From assembly GCA_024277935.1 (NCBI GenBank), contig JAJRUF010000049.1, positions 1 through 32,064 of the forward strand: a stretch of DNA of 32,064 nucleotides, written 5' to 3'. Every line of letters starts with the position of its first letter. Position 1 is the stretch's first letter. Made by a program: the position numbers and the translations under genes. This document shows positions 18,626 to 26,487 of the stretch, piece by piece. The stretch comes from Gammaproteobacteria bacterium. Lineage in GTDB: Bacteria; Pseudomonadota; Gammaproteobacteria; Methylococcales; Methylomonadaceae. Below the pieces are notes generated by a model. That model was not told the DNA's origin, did not search any database, and saw nothing but the letters and a program-made list of their open reading frames with translations.

Positions 18626-19056
18626 TGTCGACTGTACAAAAAAGTGCTTTGGTTAAATACTCTGCTAATCAAATGTTTGCCATAGTGGATGATATTGAAT
18701 CTTACCCGGAGTTTTTGCCTTGGTGTAGTGGGAGTAAAATTCTAAAAAGAGAAGGTAATATTGTTGAGGCAGAGTTACAGATTTCCAAAGCAGGTTTTAA
18801 CAAGTCATTTGCCACCCGAAATACAGCGGATGGGCATGGAAAATTGTTTATGACTTTATTGGATGGCCCTTTTTCTTCATTAGATGGAGTTTGGGATTTT
18901 ATGCCGTTGCGAGAAGATGCCAGTAAAATATCACTTGATTTAGAATTTGAAATGCATGGTAAATTTGCCAGCTTGGCGTTTGGAGCTGTTTTTAATCAAA
19001 TCTGTAACACCATGGTGAAATCTTTTACCGACAGAGCCAAGCAAATTTATGGATAA
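18625..19056 (+). CDS. ratA: RatA/Coq10-family START-like protein
   Basis: 143 residues of the SRPBCC/polyketide-cyclase fold. YSANQMFAIVDDIESYPEFL (12-31) and PWCSGSKILKRE are diagnostic for RatA and Coq10. In E. coli RatA has been described as binding 50S subunits and blocking 70S formation; a quinone-binding role as in Coq10 is the alternative. Coupled to the symporter gene by a one-base overlap and to ratB by an eight-base overlap. Confidence 0.93.
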   Translation: MSTVQKSALVKYSANQMFAIVDDIESYPEFLPWCSGSKILKREGNIVEAELQISKAGFNKSFATRNTADGHGKLFMTLLDGPFSSLDGVWDFMPLREDASKISLDLEFEMHGKFASLAFGAVFNQICNTMVKSFTDRAKQIYG

Positions 19057-19324
19057 GATTGAAGTCGCTTATGCAAGCTCGGATAAACAGGAACTTATCA
19101 CTGTCACTCTGACACAAGAAGAGACAGTTCAACAGCTAATTAATAAGTCTGGAATTTTAGAGAAATTTCCTGAAATTAATTTACAAAAAATGCCTGTAGG
19201 GATCTTCGGAAAAGTTTGCAAACTTAATATGCATGCAAAAGCGGGAGATAGAATAGAAATCTACCGGCCTTTGCAGCAAAACCCTATGGATGCAAGAAGA
19301 AACAGAGCTATTAAGGAACGGTAA
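19049..19324 (+). CDS. ratB: RatB/RnfH-family ubiquitin-fold protein
   Basis: 91 residues of the RnfH (UPF0125) family: IEVAYASSDKQELITVTL at the start, VGIFGKVCKLNMHAKAGDRI (50-69) in the middle, and EIYRPLQQNPMDARRNRA at the end, which is almost invariant. A beta-grasp fold of unknown mechanism that nearly always follows ratA. The ATG overlaps the end of ratA (ATGGATAA). Confidence 0.94.
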   Translation: MDKIEVAYASSDKQELITVTLTQEETVQQLINKSGILEKFPEINLQKMPVGIFGKVCKLNMHAKAGDRIEIYRPLQQNPMDARRNRAIKER

Positions 19325-19357
19325 TTTAATAAGTAAGTTCTTAAAAACTCTTCTCTC

Positions 19358-19381
19358 GTTCCCACGCTCCTGCGTGGGAAC
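19358..19381. repeat. REP-like hairpin GTTCCCACGC
   Basis: A perfect ten-base stem with a TCCT loop, followed by ACGTACCGTGCC. A related half (GCGTTCCCAACCGAGGACGG) lies at about 19502-19521. The GTTCCCA palindromes are a widespread REP class often tied to RAYT transposases. Another repeat (19407-19494) sits between the two halves. It may also end the ratAB transcript, although there is no T-run. Confidence 0.7.
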
Positions 19382-19406
19382 ACGTACCGTGCCTGACAAA
19401 AGCAAT

Positions 19407-19494
19407 GTAAATAGCTAACAATATTTATTCTAATATTTGGAAGTGAGGCTTTAGCCTCGTACGAATCAGGCGAGGCTAAAGCCTCACTTCCAAA
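19407..19494. repeat. 88-bp palindromic repeat, left copy bracketing the histidine kinase
   Basis: A 29-base AT-rich flank (19407-19435, core AATATTTATTCTA) joins a perfect 24-base-arm palindrome (19436-19459 and 19471-19494; TTTGGAAGTGAGGC...) with an 11-base loop. The copy at 21928-22015 is the same in opposite orientation: arms identical, loops matching as CCTGATTCGTA and CCTGACTCGTG, flanks 24 of 29 alike. Confidence 0.85.
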
Positions 19495-19547
19495 GTTTTA
19501 TGCGTTCCCAACCGAGGACGGTGAAAACGAGAAATTAGGCCATAAAA

Positions 19548-21848
19548 CTACAGTGGAATCTGAATAATAATACAAGTACCTGAGCTTTTTTCTGCTGAAG
19601 AAATGGTATAGAGTCCCTGTAATGCATTAACTCGCTCTTCCATCGCTAATAAACCCACCCCTTCTTTTGATGTAGCATGTGCCGTTACCCCAATGCCATT
19701 ATCAGTGATAATGAGTTGCACTCTATTTTTAGCTTGATTCAATTCTAATGTTATTTCCACATGGCTGGCATGAGCATATTTTGAAATATTTGTTAAACCC
19801 TCTTGTACGGCTCTATATAAAGTAACGGTAATATTTTCATCCAGAATATTATTTTCTTCCATAAAATTTGTTTTAACAGTAATCTTTTTATTATGCTTCA
19901 ACCAATCACTGACCAGCTCATTCAGAGCAGGGATCAAGCCTAAGTGATCTAAGGTTTCTGGCCTTATGCGCTGGATAGTTGAACGTAAATTTCTGATCAT
20001 TTTTCGGGATAAGTTATCGATTGAATCAATCATTTTCTTAGCAGGGCTATTATCTTCTGAATTCAGTAATGTTTGTAAATAAGCCACATCCATTCTTATT
20101 GCCGTTACAATTTGACCTAATTCATCATGTAACTCATGTGCTAAATAATGTCGCTCTTGCTCTTGTACCTGAATAGTTTTAACCGCCAAATTTCTATTCT
20201 TTTCAAGTAACTCAGTATTTTCATCCAATAATTTTACCGTTCTACTTAAATTCTGCTTATTTTCCATTTCAATATTATGTCTGTATTGAACGAGATGGAA
20301 AACTTTGGCAATTATTTTAAATAAAACAATATCTTCATCTCTCCACGGTCTTTTTTGTTTAACACGATCAAAACCGAAAAACCCCGTTAGTTGTTTTTTA
20401 TCATAAATAGGCACAAATAAAATAGATTGAATAGATTGACGTTGCATTTCCAGGTATTCATTACTCGCTTCATCGGGTAAATCATCAACATCATCAATAC
20501 GAACCACTTTTTTGCCCAACAGTTGTTTCATCAGCCATGGAAATAAATCCACTGCTATTTCTTGCATTAATGCAATTTTTGGCTTAACACCTTCAGCACA
20601 CCATTCATGAGTATTTGACATAAAAGATAAATCATCAGAAAGACTAAATAAATAGCATCTATCAACCGCTAATTCATTACCCAATAATTGCAAGCAGTTA
20701 TCTATTGTCATATTGATAGCTGAAAATCCAGATTCCAGTATGGTAATGGCTATTTCAGAAACAATATTCTCAATTTTAATACGTCGAACAAAGGCTGCTT
20801 GTGTGTTTTTATATTCAGTCATATCACTAAAGTGAGAGACATAATATTCAACCCTACCCTGCTTATTTAAAACACTACTTATATTAGCCCAAGCAACGAA
20901 AAGACCATTATTTTTTTTACGATCAATTATTTCTCCTACCCACAAGCCTTTGTCGTTAATAGACTGCCAGAAATGGGAGTAAAATTCTTGACTATGCTGG
21001 CCACTTTGCAATAGCTTAGGAGTTTTACCAATAACTTCTCGTTCTTGATAACCGGTAATTAGGCAAAATGCTTTATTTACTTTAAGAATATGTTTTTCAG
21101 CATCTGTTATTAAAATAGCTTCATTGGAATCAAATGCTGTCGCATTGAGTTGCGCTTCTTTTAGCAATTGCTCATTAAGTCTAACTTCCTTAGTGAGCCG
21201 ACCAGTAATAGACACCAGCCTTCTTCCTATAATGCCTGTAATGATAAACAAAGATAAAATAACAAAACCTAATGCTGATATAGAGTTCATCAATTCTGCA
21301 ATGATTTGCCTTTCTTTTATTTCACTTATTTGTCGGTATTCATTTACGGCTTGTTTTAAAGATAAAATACCCCTTATTAAAGTACTGGTGTCTTTATTTA
21401 CAAAACTATCTATTGCACCCTTTTTTACAATAAAGTGTGCTGAAAAAACGGCTGCATAATGCTTATTGTTCTGAAACTTATCGAGGATAAGTTTTATTTC
21501 CTGTAGAGTATTTTTTTCGTTTGCAGATAATGGTAAGGCCATATATTGCTTTAATAGAGCTTTAGCCGTTGAAATACTGTTAAGGTATTGCTGATTATTG
21601 TGTGAGTTTAATAAATATTTTTCAAACTGATTAGCAAATTCCCCTCCTTCAAATAGTACCTCAAGCTTATATAATAGGTTTCCTTTCACTCCGACATTAT
21701 TAACCCTATCTTTCTGGTTATTTTGTAGATTGTCATAATCTACTTTTATCTGATTTAAAATAAAAAAAACAAGAAAAAATGTTAACAAGATAATAATTAA
21801 CAAATAGTTGTAGTATTTAAAAAAATACTTATTTAAAAAAGGCTTCAA
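19548..21848 (-). CDS. Membrane PAS-GAF sensor histidine kinase (NarX/HisKA_3 type)
   Basis: 766 residues. Membrane helices at ~14-32 and ~190-208 enclose a ~155-residue periplasmic sensor region of no recognised family. Next come PAS (~236-350, with AILITDAEKHILKVNKAF), GAF (~360-525), a coiled linker, the HisKA_3 dimerisation helix with phospho-acceptor His574 in HELHDELGQ, and a HATPase domain with the N-box around Asn687 and DNGIG (716-720). It is the natural partner of the NarL-type regulator encoded 269 bp upstream on the same strand. The start is TTG, since no upstream ATG is in frame and a later start would lose the first helix; the ribosome site is weak. A TATAAT on the minus strand (21903-21908) might serve as its own -10. 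Confidence 0.9.
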   Translation of the reverse strand: MKPFLNKYFFKYYNYLLIIILLTFFLVFFILNQIKVDYDNLQNNQKDRVNNVGVKGNLLYKLEVLFEGGEFANQFEKYLLNSHNNQQYLNSISTAKALLKQYMALPLSANEKNTLQEIKLILDKFQNNKHYAAVFSAHFIVKKGAIDSFVNKDTSTLIRGILSLKQAVNEYRQISEIKERQIIAELMNSISALGFVILSLFIITGIIGRRLVSITGRLTKEVRLNEQLLKEAQLNATAFDSNEAILITDAEKHILKVNKAFCLITGYQEREVIGKTPKLLQSGQHSQEFYSHFWQSINDKGLWVGEIIDRKKNNGLFVAWANISSVLNKQGRVEYYVSHFSDMTEYKNTQAAFVRRIKIENIVSEIAITILESGFSAINMTIDNCLQLLGNELAVDRCYLFSLSDDLSFMSNTHEWCAEGVKPKIALMQEIAVDLFPWLMKQLLGKKVVRIDDVDDLPDEASNEYLEMQRQSIQSILFVPIYDKKQLTGFFGFDRVKQKRPWRDEDIVLFKIIAKVFHLVQYRHNIEMENKQNLSRTVKLLDENTELLEKNRNLAVKTIQVQEQERHYLAHELHDELGQIVTAIRMDVAYLQTLLNSEDNSPAKKMIDSIDNLSRKMIRNLRSTIQRIRPETLDHLGLIPALNELVSDWLKHNKKITVKTNFMEENNILDENITVTLYRAVQEGLTNISKYAHASHVEITLELNQAKNRVQLIITDNGIGVTAHATSKEGVGLLAMEERVNALQGLYTISSAEKSSGTCIIIQIPL

Positions 21849-21927
21849 GGTTTGATCACTAATTTGTAAAGAAATTTAGATAATAAGTAGGGAACTAAAA
21901 TTATTATAACATTTTGAATAAATAAAC

Positions 21928-22015
21928 TTTGGAAGTGAGGCTTTAGCCTCGCCTGACTCGTGCGAGGCTAAAGCCTCACTTCCAAATAGTAGAATAAATA
22001 TTTTTAGCTACTGAC
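21928..22015. repeat. 88-bp palindromic repeat, right copy bracketing the histidine kinase
   Basis: Perfect arms at 21928-21951 and 21963-21986 followed by the flank 21987-22015, which is the reverse complement of the left copy's flank apart from five bases. It lies between the response regulator gene and its kinase gene, in the presumed transcript. Confidence 0.85.
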
Positions 22016-22026
22016 TATAAGCTATT

Positions 22027-22054
22027 GTAGAGACAAGACGAGCCTTACCTCTAC
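22027..22054. repeat. GTAGAGACAAG-family palindrome
   Basis: Arms GTAGAGACAAG and CTTACCTCTAC (two mismatches) with a short centre. Third member of the family seen at 4545 and 16661. Like the neighbouring 88-bp repeat, it sits between regulator and kinase genes and could attenuate transcription of the kinase. Confidence 0.55.
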
Positions 22055-22117
22055 AGTACAGTGGCAATAATTCCAAGCTTGTACTACAGGGCAATTAATA
22101 ACATAGCCACTTATTAT

Positions 22118-22774
22118 TTAGATAATATGACAGCTTACCCCGTCAATCTGCACTAAATTATTTTGTATTGCTAATCGTACTAAATCAGCCGTATTTTTAA
22201 GCTTTAACTTTTGCTTTATTTGCGCTATATAGTTAGCCACTGTTTTTTCTGCCAGGAATACCTCTGTCGAAATTTCCAGGTTACTTTTTCCATTAGCCAT
22301 TAAACAAAATATAGTAAACTCTCGCTCAGACAAGACTGAAATAGGATTTTTTTCTGACTCTAGTCGTGAATAAACCATCGTCTGAGCAAGTGCAGATGAA
22401 ATATATGATTTATTTTTAGCAGCCCTTTTTATGGCCGTTACAATATCTGTTAAATTGTTACTTTTTGCAACATAAGCAGATGCGCCTGCTTTTAATACTC
22501 GCTCGACCAGTTGGATATTCTCATGAATAGAAAAGATAACAATTTTAGCATTAGGCGCACGTTTCAGTATAAACTGCACACCATCAATACCAGTACTTCC
22601 TGGCATGGAAAGATCCAGCACCAGAACATCTGGTTTTTGTTTACTGTATATTTTCCATGCTGAACTCACATCACTTGCAAAGCCAACAACTTCAATATCA
22701 TTAACTTTCAATACCCGCTCCAGCCCTTCACGAACAATAGCATGGTCATCAGCCAATACGACTCGAATTGTCAA
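22118..22774 (-). CDS. NarL/FixJ-family response regulator
   Basis: 218 residues. The receiver domain has the acidic pair Asp9-Asp10 (VLADDHAIVREG), the phospho-acceptor Asp54 in LVLDLSMPG and the conserved Lys104. The C-terminal LuxR-type helix-turn-helix (~148-203) reads LSEREFTIFCLMANGKSNLE...EKTVANYIAQIKQKL. A DNA-binding regulator, most likely phosphorylated by the adjacent kinase. The start is TTG, with AAGGG about ten bases upstream; it begins exactly at the first beta strand. Targets unknown. Confidence 0.93.
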   Translation of the reverse strand: MTIRVVLADDHAIVREGLERVLKVNDIEVVGFASDVSSAWKIYSKQKPDVLVLDLSMPGSTGIDGVQFILKRAPNAKIVIFSIHENIQLVERVLKAGASAYVAKSNNLTDIVTAIKRAAKNKSYISSALAQTMVYSRLESEKNPISVLSEREFTIFCLMANGKSNLEISTEVFLAEKTVANYIAQIKQKLKLKNTADLVRLAIQNNLVQIDGVSCHII

Positions 22775-23010
22775 AATAAATACCCTTAAATTAATTATGG
22801 TTTAGCTTTCTATATAATATCTATTTTATAACAAAATATCTTCACTGGTGTTAAATCAAGGAAATTCCCCCAAAAAGACAAGGATTTTACCTTTAAGCCA
22901 TTACCCGTCAGCAATAACCTACATAACAAAGGAAAGGCGCTATAGCTGATTCAAGGTTTGTAGTCTATTGTTTATTATAACTGTCATTTATATAGCTCTT
23001 TATGGCTTAA

Positions 23011-23167
23011 GGGAGTTTGATGGAATAAAGTTACCCATATTACGAAGAATTTTTGTTTCTGACCAAACGATCTCAAGAGGCGCATAGCAGGCTACGCAAC
23101 GATTGAGATCGTTTGGTCAGGAGCAAAAAGGCAAGCGAGATGGGTAACTTTATTTCTTCAGACTCCC
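23011..23167. repeat. 157-bp imperfect inverted repeat (possible miniature element)
   Basis: Outer ends GGGAGT..GA...AATAAAGTTACCCAT pair with ATGGGTAACTTTATT...GACTCCC. An inner block, CTGACCAAACGATCTCAA, pairs with TTGAGATCGTTTGGTCAG almost exactly, leaving a small loop. The design (long, nearly full-length hairpin, no gene) recalls a MITE or long palindromic repeat. The right-end sequence recurs at 29911-29942. Confidence 0.8.
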
Positions 23168-23246
23168 TAACCACGGTGTATTTCCTAAAGTCTTGGCTGT
23201 CAAACTTATTCGGTCATATTCTTTAAACCAAAGTAAAAGGGAGAGA

Positions 23247-23254
23247 GGGGGGGG
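23247..23254 (+). repeat. Homopolymer of eight G abutting a start codon
   Basis: Eight G follow AAAAGGGAGAGA and directly touch the ATG of the GGDEF-EAL gene. The purine block is the ribosome-binding region, so a change in G number would alter the distance between the Shine-Dalgarno sequence and the start codon. Confidence 0.75.
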
Positions 23255-26164
23255 ATGTTTAATATCTATTCCATAAAATTAAAGTTAAGCTTAATTTTAT
23301 TAATAACTCCACTCATTACTCCAATGGGGTTGCTTGCTTATATTTTATTAGTCAAAAACCAAGCTCAGCAAACACAACAGCAACTCATTATAAAAAAGAA
23401 ACAACAAGAAAAGGTGTTCTTTTTTAAAAATAGCCTAGCCAACGCTTATTCAGATACTCTGTATGTAAGTCGCCTAATTAATCATCAATTATCAAACTCG
23501 CTTAAAAAGAATGGCCTTATTTTTGATAAACAATTAAGCAATGAAATTAACTTTACCTTTAAAAGTTTTTTAGAAGTTAACCCACTGTATCAACAAATAC
23601 GGCTCATTGATAATAATGGACAGGAACGTGTTAGGTTTAATAGGCGACATAATCAAGTTGTTAGCACAAAAACAAATAAACTGCAAAATAAATCAGAACA
23701 AAGTTATGTCAAAAAAAGCTTAAACTTACAGCCTGGGGAAATTTATATCTCTGAACTCAACCTTAACCGAGAAAATGGCATTATTGAAAGACCTTATAAC
23801 CCCACCTTACGAATTGCAAGCAAGCTGGAGAATACTATTAGCGGATTTAAAGGCATTATCATTATTAATATTTCAGCGCAAAAAATTATTAATGAAATAT
23901 CTAAAAACCTAAAAGGAGATACTTACCTTATTAACCAGAAAGGACAATATATTGTTCACCCTGCTAGCAATGCCCCATTAGTTTATCCGCACAACTTTAA
24001 TACCGACTTTCCAGAGCTTAAAGGTTGGCAACAATCTCAAGCTATCCAGCAAAATAATTTTGCTTTCTTTAAAACCAACAAGCAGAACTTCTATTTTTAT
24101 CCCATTGATAGTGGCAGTCAGTTTCACAGGCAATGGTTTTTAATCACGACAGAGCCTATTTTAACTATTTGGAATCAGCTTCAACAACAAACCGTGCTGA
24201 TAACAACAACACTGATCGCTATTTTACTTTCTATATTGTTAGCCAATTATATTTCAAGGTATTGGTTTATAAATCCTATTCGCTATATGAAGAAAGTGGC
24301 TCAAGGTATTATTGAAGAAAGGCCCATAAAGTTTATGACCAACTTTCACCAAAAAGACGAACTTGACTCTCTTTGTAAAAAGTTACATCAACTGGCTAAA
24401 ATAATTTCAACTAAAGAAGAAAAAAATAAATTAATCATTCAATCTTTAAAAAAAGAAATATCTTATAGGAAAAGTATCGAGCTGGATTTAAGTTTGTACA
24501 AAACATTATTTGAGCATTCGTCTGAAGCCATGATGATAACTGATGAGCATGAAGTTATTACTCATATTAATCCAGCATATACCCAGATAACGGGCTATTG
24601 CAAGCAAGAAGTTATAGGCAAAACACCAAGAATAATCAGCTCAGAAAAGCAAAGTGCTGAATTTTATAAGGGTTTATGGCAAAAACTAAACACCCAAGGT
24701 TCGTGGCAAGGTGAATTATTTAACCGTAAAAAAAATGGAGATATTTTTCCTGTTTATCAATGTATCAACTCAATCAAGATAAATGCTAAAACATCTCTCT
24801 ATATTTCTGTCTTTTCCGATATTACCGAACACAAACAATATGAGGAAACACTAAGACAACATGCTTATTACGACCCTTTAACCAACTTACCTAACCGAAA
24901 CTTGTTACAAGACAGATTGAGCCAAACTCTTGCCAAGATGCATCGTAACCAACAGTTTGCTGCCTTATTATTTTTAGACCTGGATAATTTTAAAAATATT
25001 AATGACTCTCTCGGGCATGATTTTGGAGATATGTTATTAAAAAAAGTAGCGACTAGACTATGCAAAAATTTTAGAGCAATTGATTCTATCTCACGCTTTG
25101 GTGGCGATGAATTCGTCATATTAATTAATGAGTTATCAAGTGATTATAAAACATCTAAAACCCTTGTTAAAAACTTACTCAACAAGTTATTACAGCTATT
25201 ATCAAAACCTTATTTTATTTTAGAACATGAGTTATTTGTCTCTGCCAGTATAGGTATAACCCTTTTTCCTACCACAAAAAATCATCATGCTGAAGATATT
25301 ATAAAAATGGCAGATATTGCTATGTATGTAGCTAAAGCTCAGGGAAAAGGGGCATTTCAGTTTTATACACCTGAAATGCAAGAAAAAGCACATCAACGCT
25401 TATCTATTGAAAATGGGTTAAGAGAAGCCATTAAACACAATCAATTAGTTTTATTTTTCCAGTGCCAATATAACAACAATGAAGAGTTATTGGGGATGGA
25501 GGCATTAATACGCTGGCAACACCCAGAACAAGGTCTGATCTATCCCAATGATTTTATACCGATTGCTGAAGAATCTGGATTGATTATCAGTATGGGCGAG
25601 ATAATTATTAAACAAGCCTGCTTACAGATAAAACAATGGGAAAGTGAAGGACATAGCATTCCTCATATTGCTGTTAATGTGAGCCCCAAGCAATTTGCAG
25701 AAAAGGATTTTGTTGATAAAGTTTGTACTATTTGTAAGGAAAGCAATATTCCTCCTCAGCAATTAATGCTTGAACTAACCGAAGCAACAATTATTCATGA
25801 TATTGAAATCACGATAAAAAAAATGAGTCAGTTGCAACAATTAGGTTATCGAATATCCATTGATGATTTTGGTACGGGCTACTCTTCTCTGGCTTATTTG
25901 AATAAATTACCGATTGACCAATTAAAAATTGATAAATCCTTTATTGATGATATTAACTTAGAAAATAAGCACGTTGTTATTGTCGATACCATTATCGCAA
26001 TGGCTCAACATTTAAAGTTAAACCTTATCGCTGAAGGTGTAGAAAGCCAATATCAAGTTGATTATTTAGTTCAACAGGGTTGTTTAGGTTTTCAAGGCTA
26101 TTATTTCAGTAAGCCCATTCCCGCTGAAGAAGTATTTAGTGGTCACCTGGAAAAACAGCACTAA
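23255..26164 (+). CDS. Membrane PAS-GGDEF-EAL protein (c-di-GMP cyclase/phosphodiesterase)
   Basis: 969 residues. Helices at ~12-34 and ~314-335 flank a periplasmic dCACHE-like sensor region. Then a HAMP-like segment (~336-390), PAS (~412-530, close in sequence to the PAS of the kinase at 19548), GGDEF (~545-705) and EAL (~720-965). The cyclase motif is intact (RFGGDEF, GGDEF at 616-620). The EAL side has E749-A-L, NVSPKQF, LELTEAT, DDFGTGYSSL, IDKSFI and EGVES, so phosphodiesterase activity is also plausible. Oddly the usual YQPQ at the start of the EAL domain reads FQCQ. ATG start after a very G-rich ribosome site. Which activity dominates cannot be told from sequence. Confidence 0.93.
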   Translation: MFNIYSIKLKLSLILLITPLITPMGLLAYILLVKNQAQQTQQQLIIKKKQQEKVFFFKNSLANAYSDTLYVSRLINHQLSNSLKKNGLIFDKQLSNEINFTFKSFLEVNPLYQQIRLIDNNGQERVRFNRRHNQVVSTKTNKLQNKSEQSYVKKSLNLQPGEIYISELNLNRENGIIERPYNPTLRIASKLENTISGFKGIIIINISAQKIINEISKNLKGDTYLINQKGQYIVHPASNAPLVYPHNFNTDFPELKGWQQSQAIQQNNFAFFKTNKQNFYFYPIDSGSQFHRQWFLITTEPILTIWNQLQQQTVLITTTLIAILLSILLANYISRYWFINPIRYMKKVAQGIIEERPIKFMTNFHQKDELDSLCKKLHQLAKIISTKEEKNKLIIQSLKKEISYRKSIELDLSLYKTLFEHSSEAMMITDEHEVITHINPAYTQITGYCKQEVIGKTPRIISSEKQSAEFYKGLWQKLNTQGSWQGELFNRKKNGDIFPVYQCINSIKINAKTSLYISVFSDITEHKQYEETLRQHAYYDPLTNLPNRNLLQDRLSQTLAKMHRNQQFAALLFLDLDNFKNINDSLGHDFGDMLLKKVATRLCKNFRAIDSISRFGGDEFVILINELSSDYKTSKTLVKNLLNKLLQLLSKPYFILEHELFVSASIGITLFPTTKNHHAEDIIKMADIAMYVAKAQGKGAFQFYTPEMQEKAHQRLSIENGLREAIKHNQLVLFFQCQYNNNEELLGMEALIRWQHPEQGLIYPNDFIPIAEESGLIISMGEIIIKQACLQIKQWESEGHSIPHIAVNVSPKQFAEKDFVDKVCTICKESNIPPQQLMLELTEATIIHDIEITIKKMSQLQQLGYRISIDDFGTGYSSLAYLNKLPIDQLKIDKSFIDDINLENKHVVIVDTIIAMAQHLKLNLIAEGVESQYQVDYLVQQGCLGFQGYYFSKPIPAEEVFSGHLEKQH

Positions 26165-26198
26165 ATATGGTAGTGCGTCGAATCTGTTGATAAAACCA

Positions 26199-26338
26199 TT
26201 TTAAAAACTTATCCATTATTGGTGGCGCAGGCTTTAGCCTGCTCTTGCACTAAAGAATGCAGGTTAAATCCTGCGCCCAGAAAGACTTGTTACTAATACG
26301 GATACCTTTATTAAAACTATAAATTTAACCTACCACCC
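26199..26338. repeat. Dispersed palindromic repeat, copy B (two hairpins)
   Basis: Same flanks as 891-995 but with two facing palindromic halves (GGCGCAGGCTTTAGCCTGC and GCAGGTTAAATCCTGCGCC), the doublet form typical of REPIN-like elements. It fills most of the 323-bp gap between the GGDEF-EAL and chemoreceptor genes. Confidence 0.7.
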
Positions 26339-26355
26339 TAAATACAAATTATTTG

Positions 26356-26422
26356 TAGAGCGGACTTTAGTCGGCAATAACTTATAAATATTGTTTCTAT
26401 AGCGGACTGAAGTCCGCTATAG
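26356..26422. repeat. GCGGACT palindromes before the chemoreceptor gene
   Basis: A weaker half (TAGAGCGGACTTTAGTCGGC) is followed by a perfect hairpin, CTATAGCGGAC-TGAA-GTCCGCTATAG, at 26398-26423 with an 11-base stem and a tetraloop. It lies 20 bases before the tiny frame that holds the ACTT repeats and could form in the chemoreceptor leader. Confidence 0.7.
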
Positions 26423-26441
26423 AATTTTATAAGCTACAGCT

Positions 26442-26480
26442 ATGTTTTTTTACTTACTTACTTACTTACTTACTTATTAA
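26442..26480 (+). other. Possible 12-codon leader frame containing the ACTT repeat
   Basis: ATG at 26442 opens [12 protein letters not shown] and stops at TAA 26478-26480, seven bases before the chemoreceptor ATG. No ribosome site precedes it. It matters only because its reading depends on the repeat number: one unit fewer would join it in frame to the chemoreceptor. Confidence 0.25.
26452..26475 (+). repeat. Tetranucleotide tandem repeat (ACTT)x6
   Basis: Six exact copies of ACTT, ending 12 bases before the chemoreceptor ATG, in the place where a ribosome site would be expected; none is seen. If TATTAA (26474-26479) served as a -10, the mRNA would be nearly leaderless and the repeat would be the promoter spacer. 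Confidence 0.85.
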
Positions 26481-26487
26481 AAATTTT

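Larger units (their letters stand above)
22775..23254. other. Divergent intergenic region, 480 bp
   Basis: Separates the response regulator (minus) from the GGDEF-EAL gene (plus). It holds the 157-bp inverted repeat at 23011-23167 and the poly-G tract at its right end. AT-rich stretches could hold promoters in both directions but none is convincing. No coding frame is seen. Confidence 0.6.

Noticed and set aside
19407-22015. A true transposon carrying the kinase
   Set aside because: No transposase inside and no visible target duplication; kept only as a repeat-bracketed gene.
23186-23193. TAAAGTCT as a flagellar sigma-28 promoter -35 for the GGDEF-EAL gene
   Set aside because: No GCCGATAA-like -10 at the needed distance.
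26452-26475. CRISPR-like array
   Set aside because: A simple four-base tandem repeat without spacers; no cas genes in the window.
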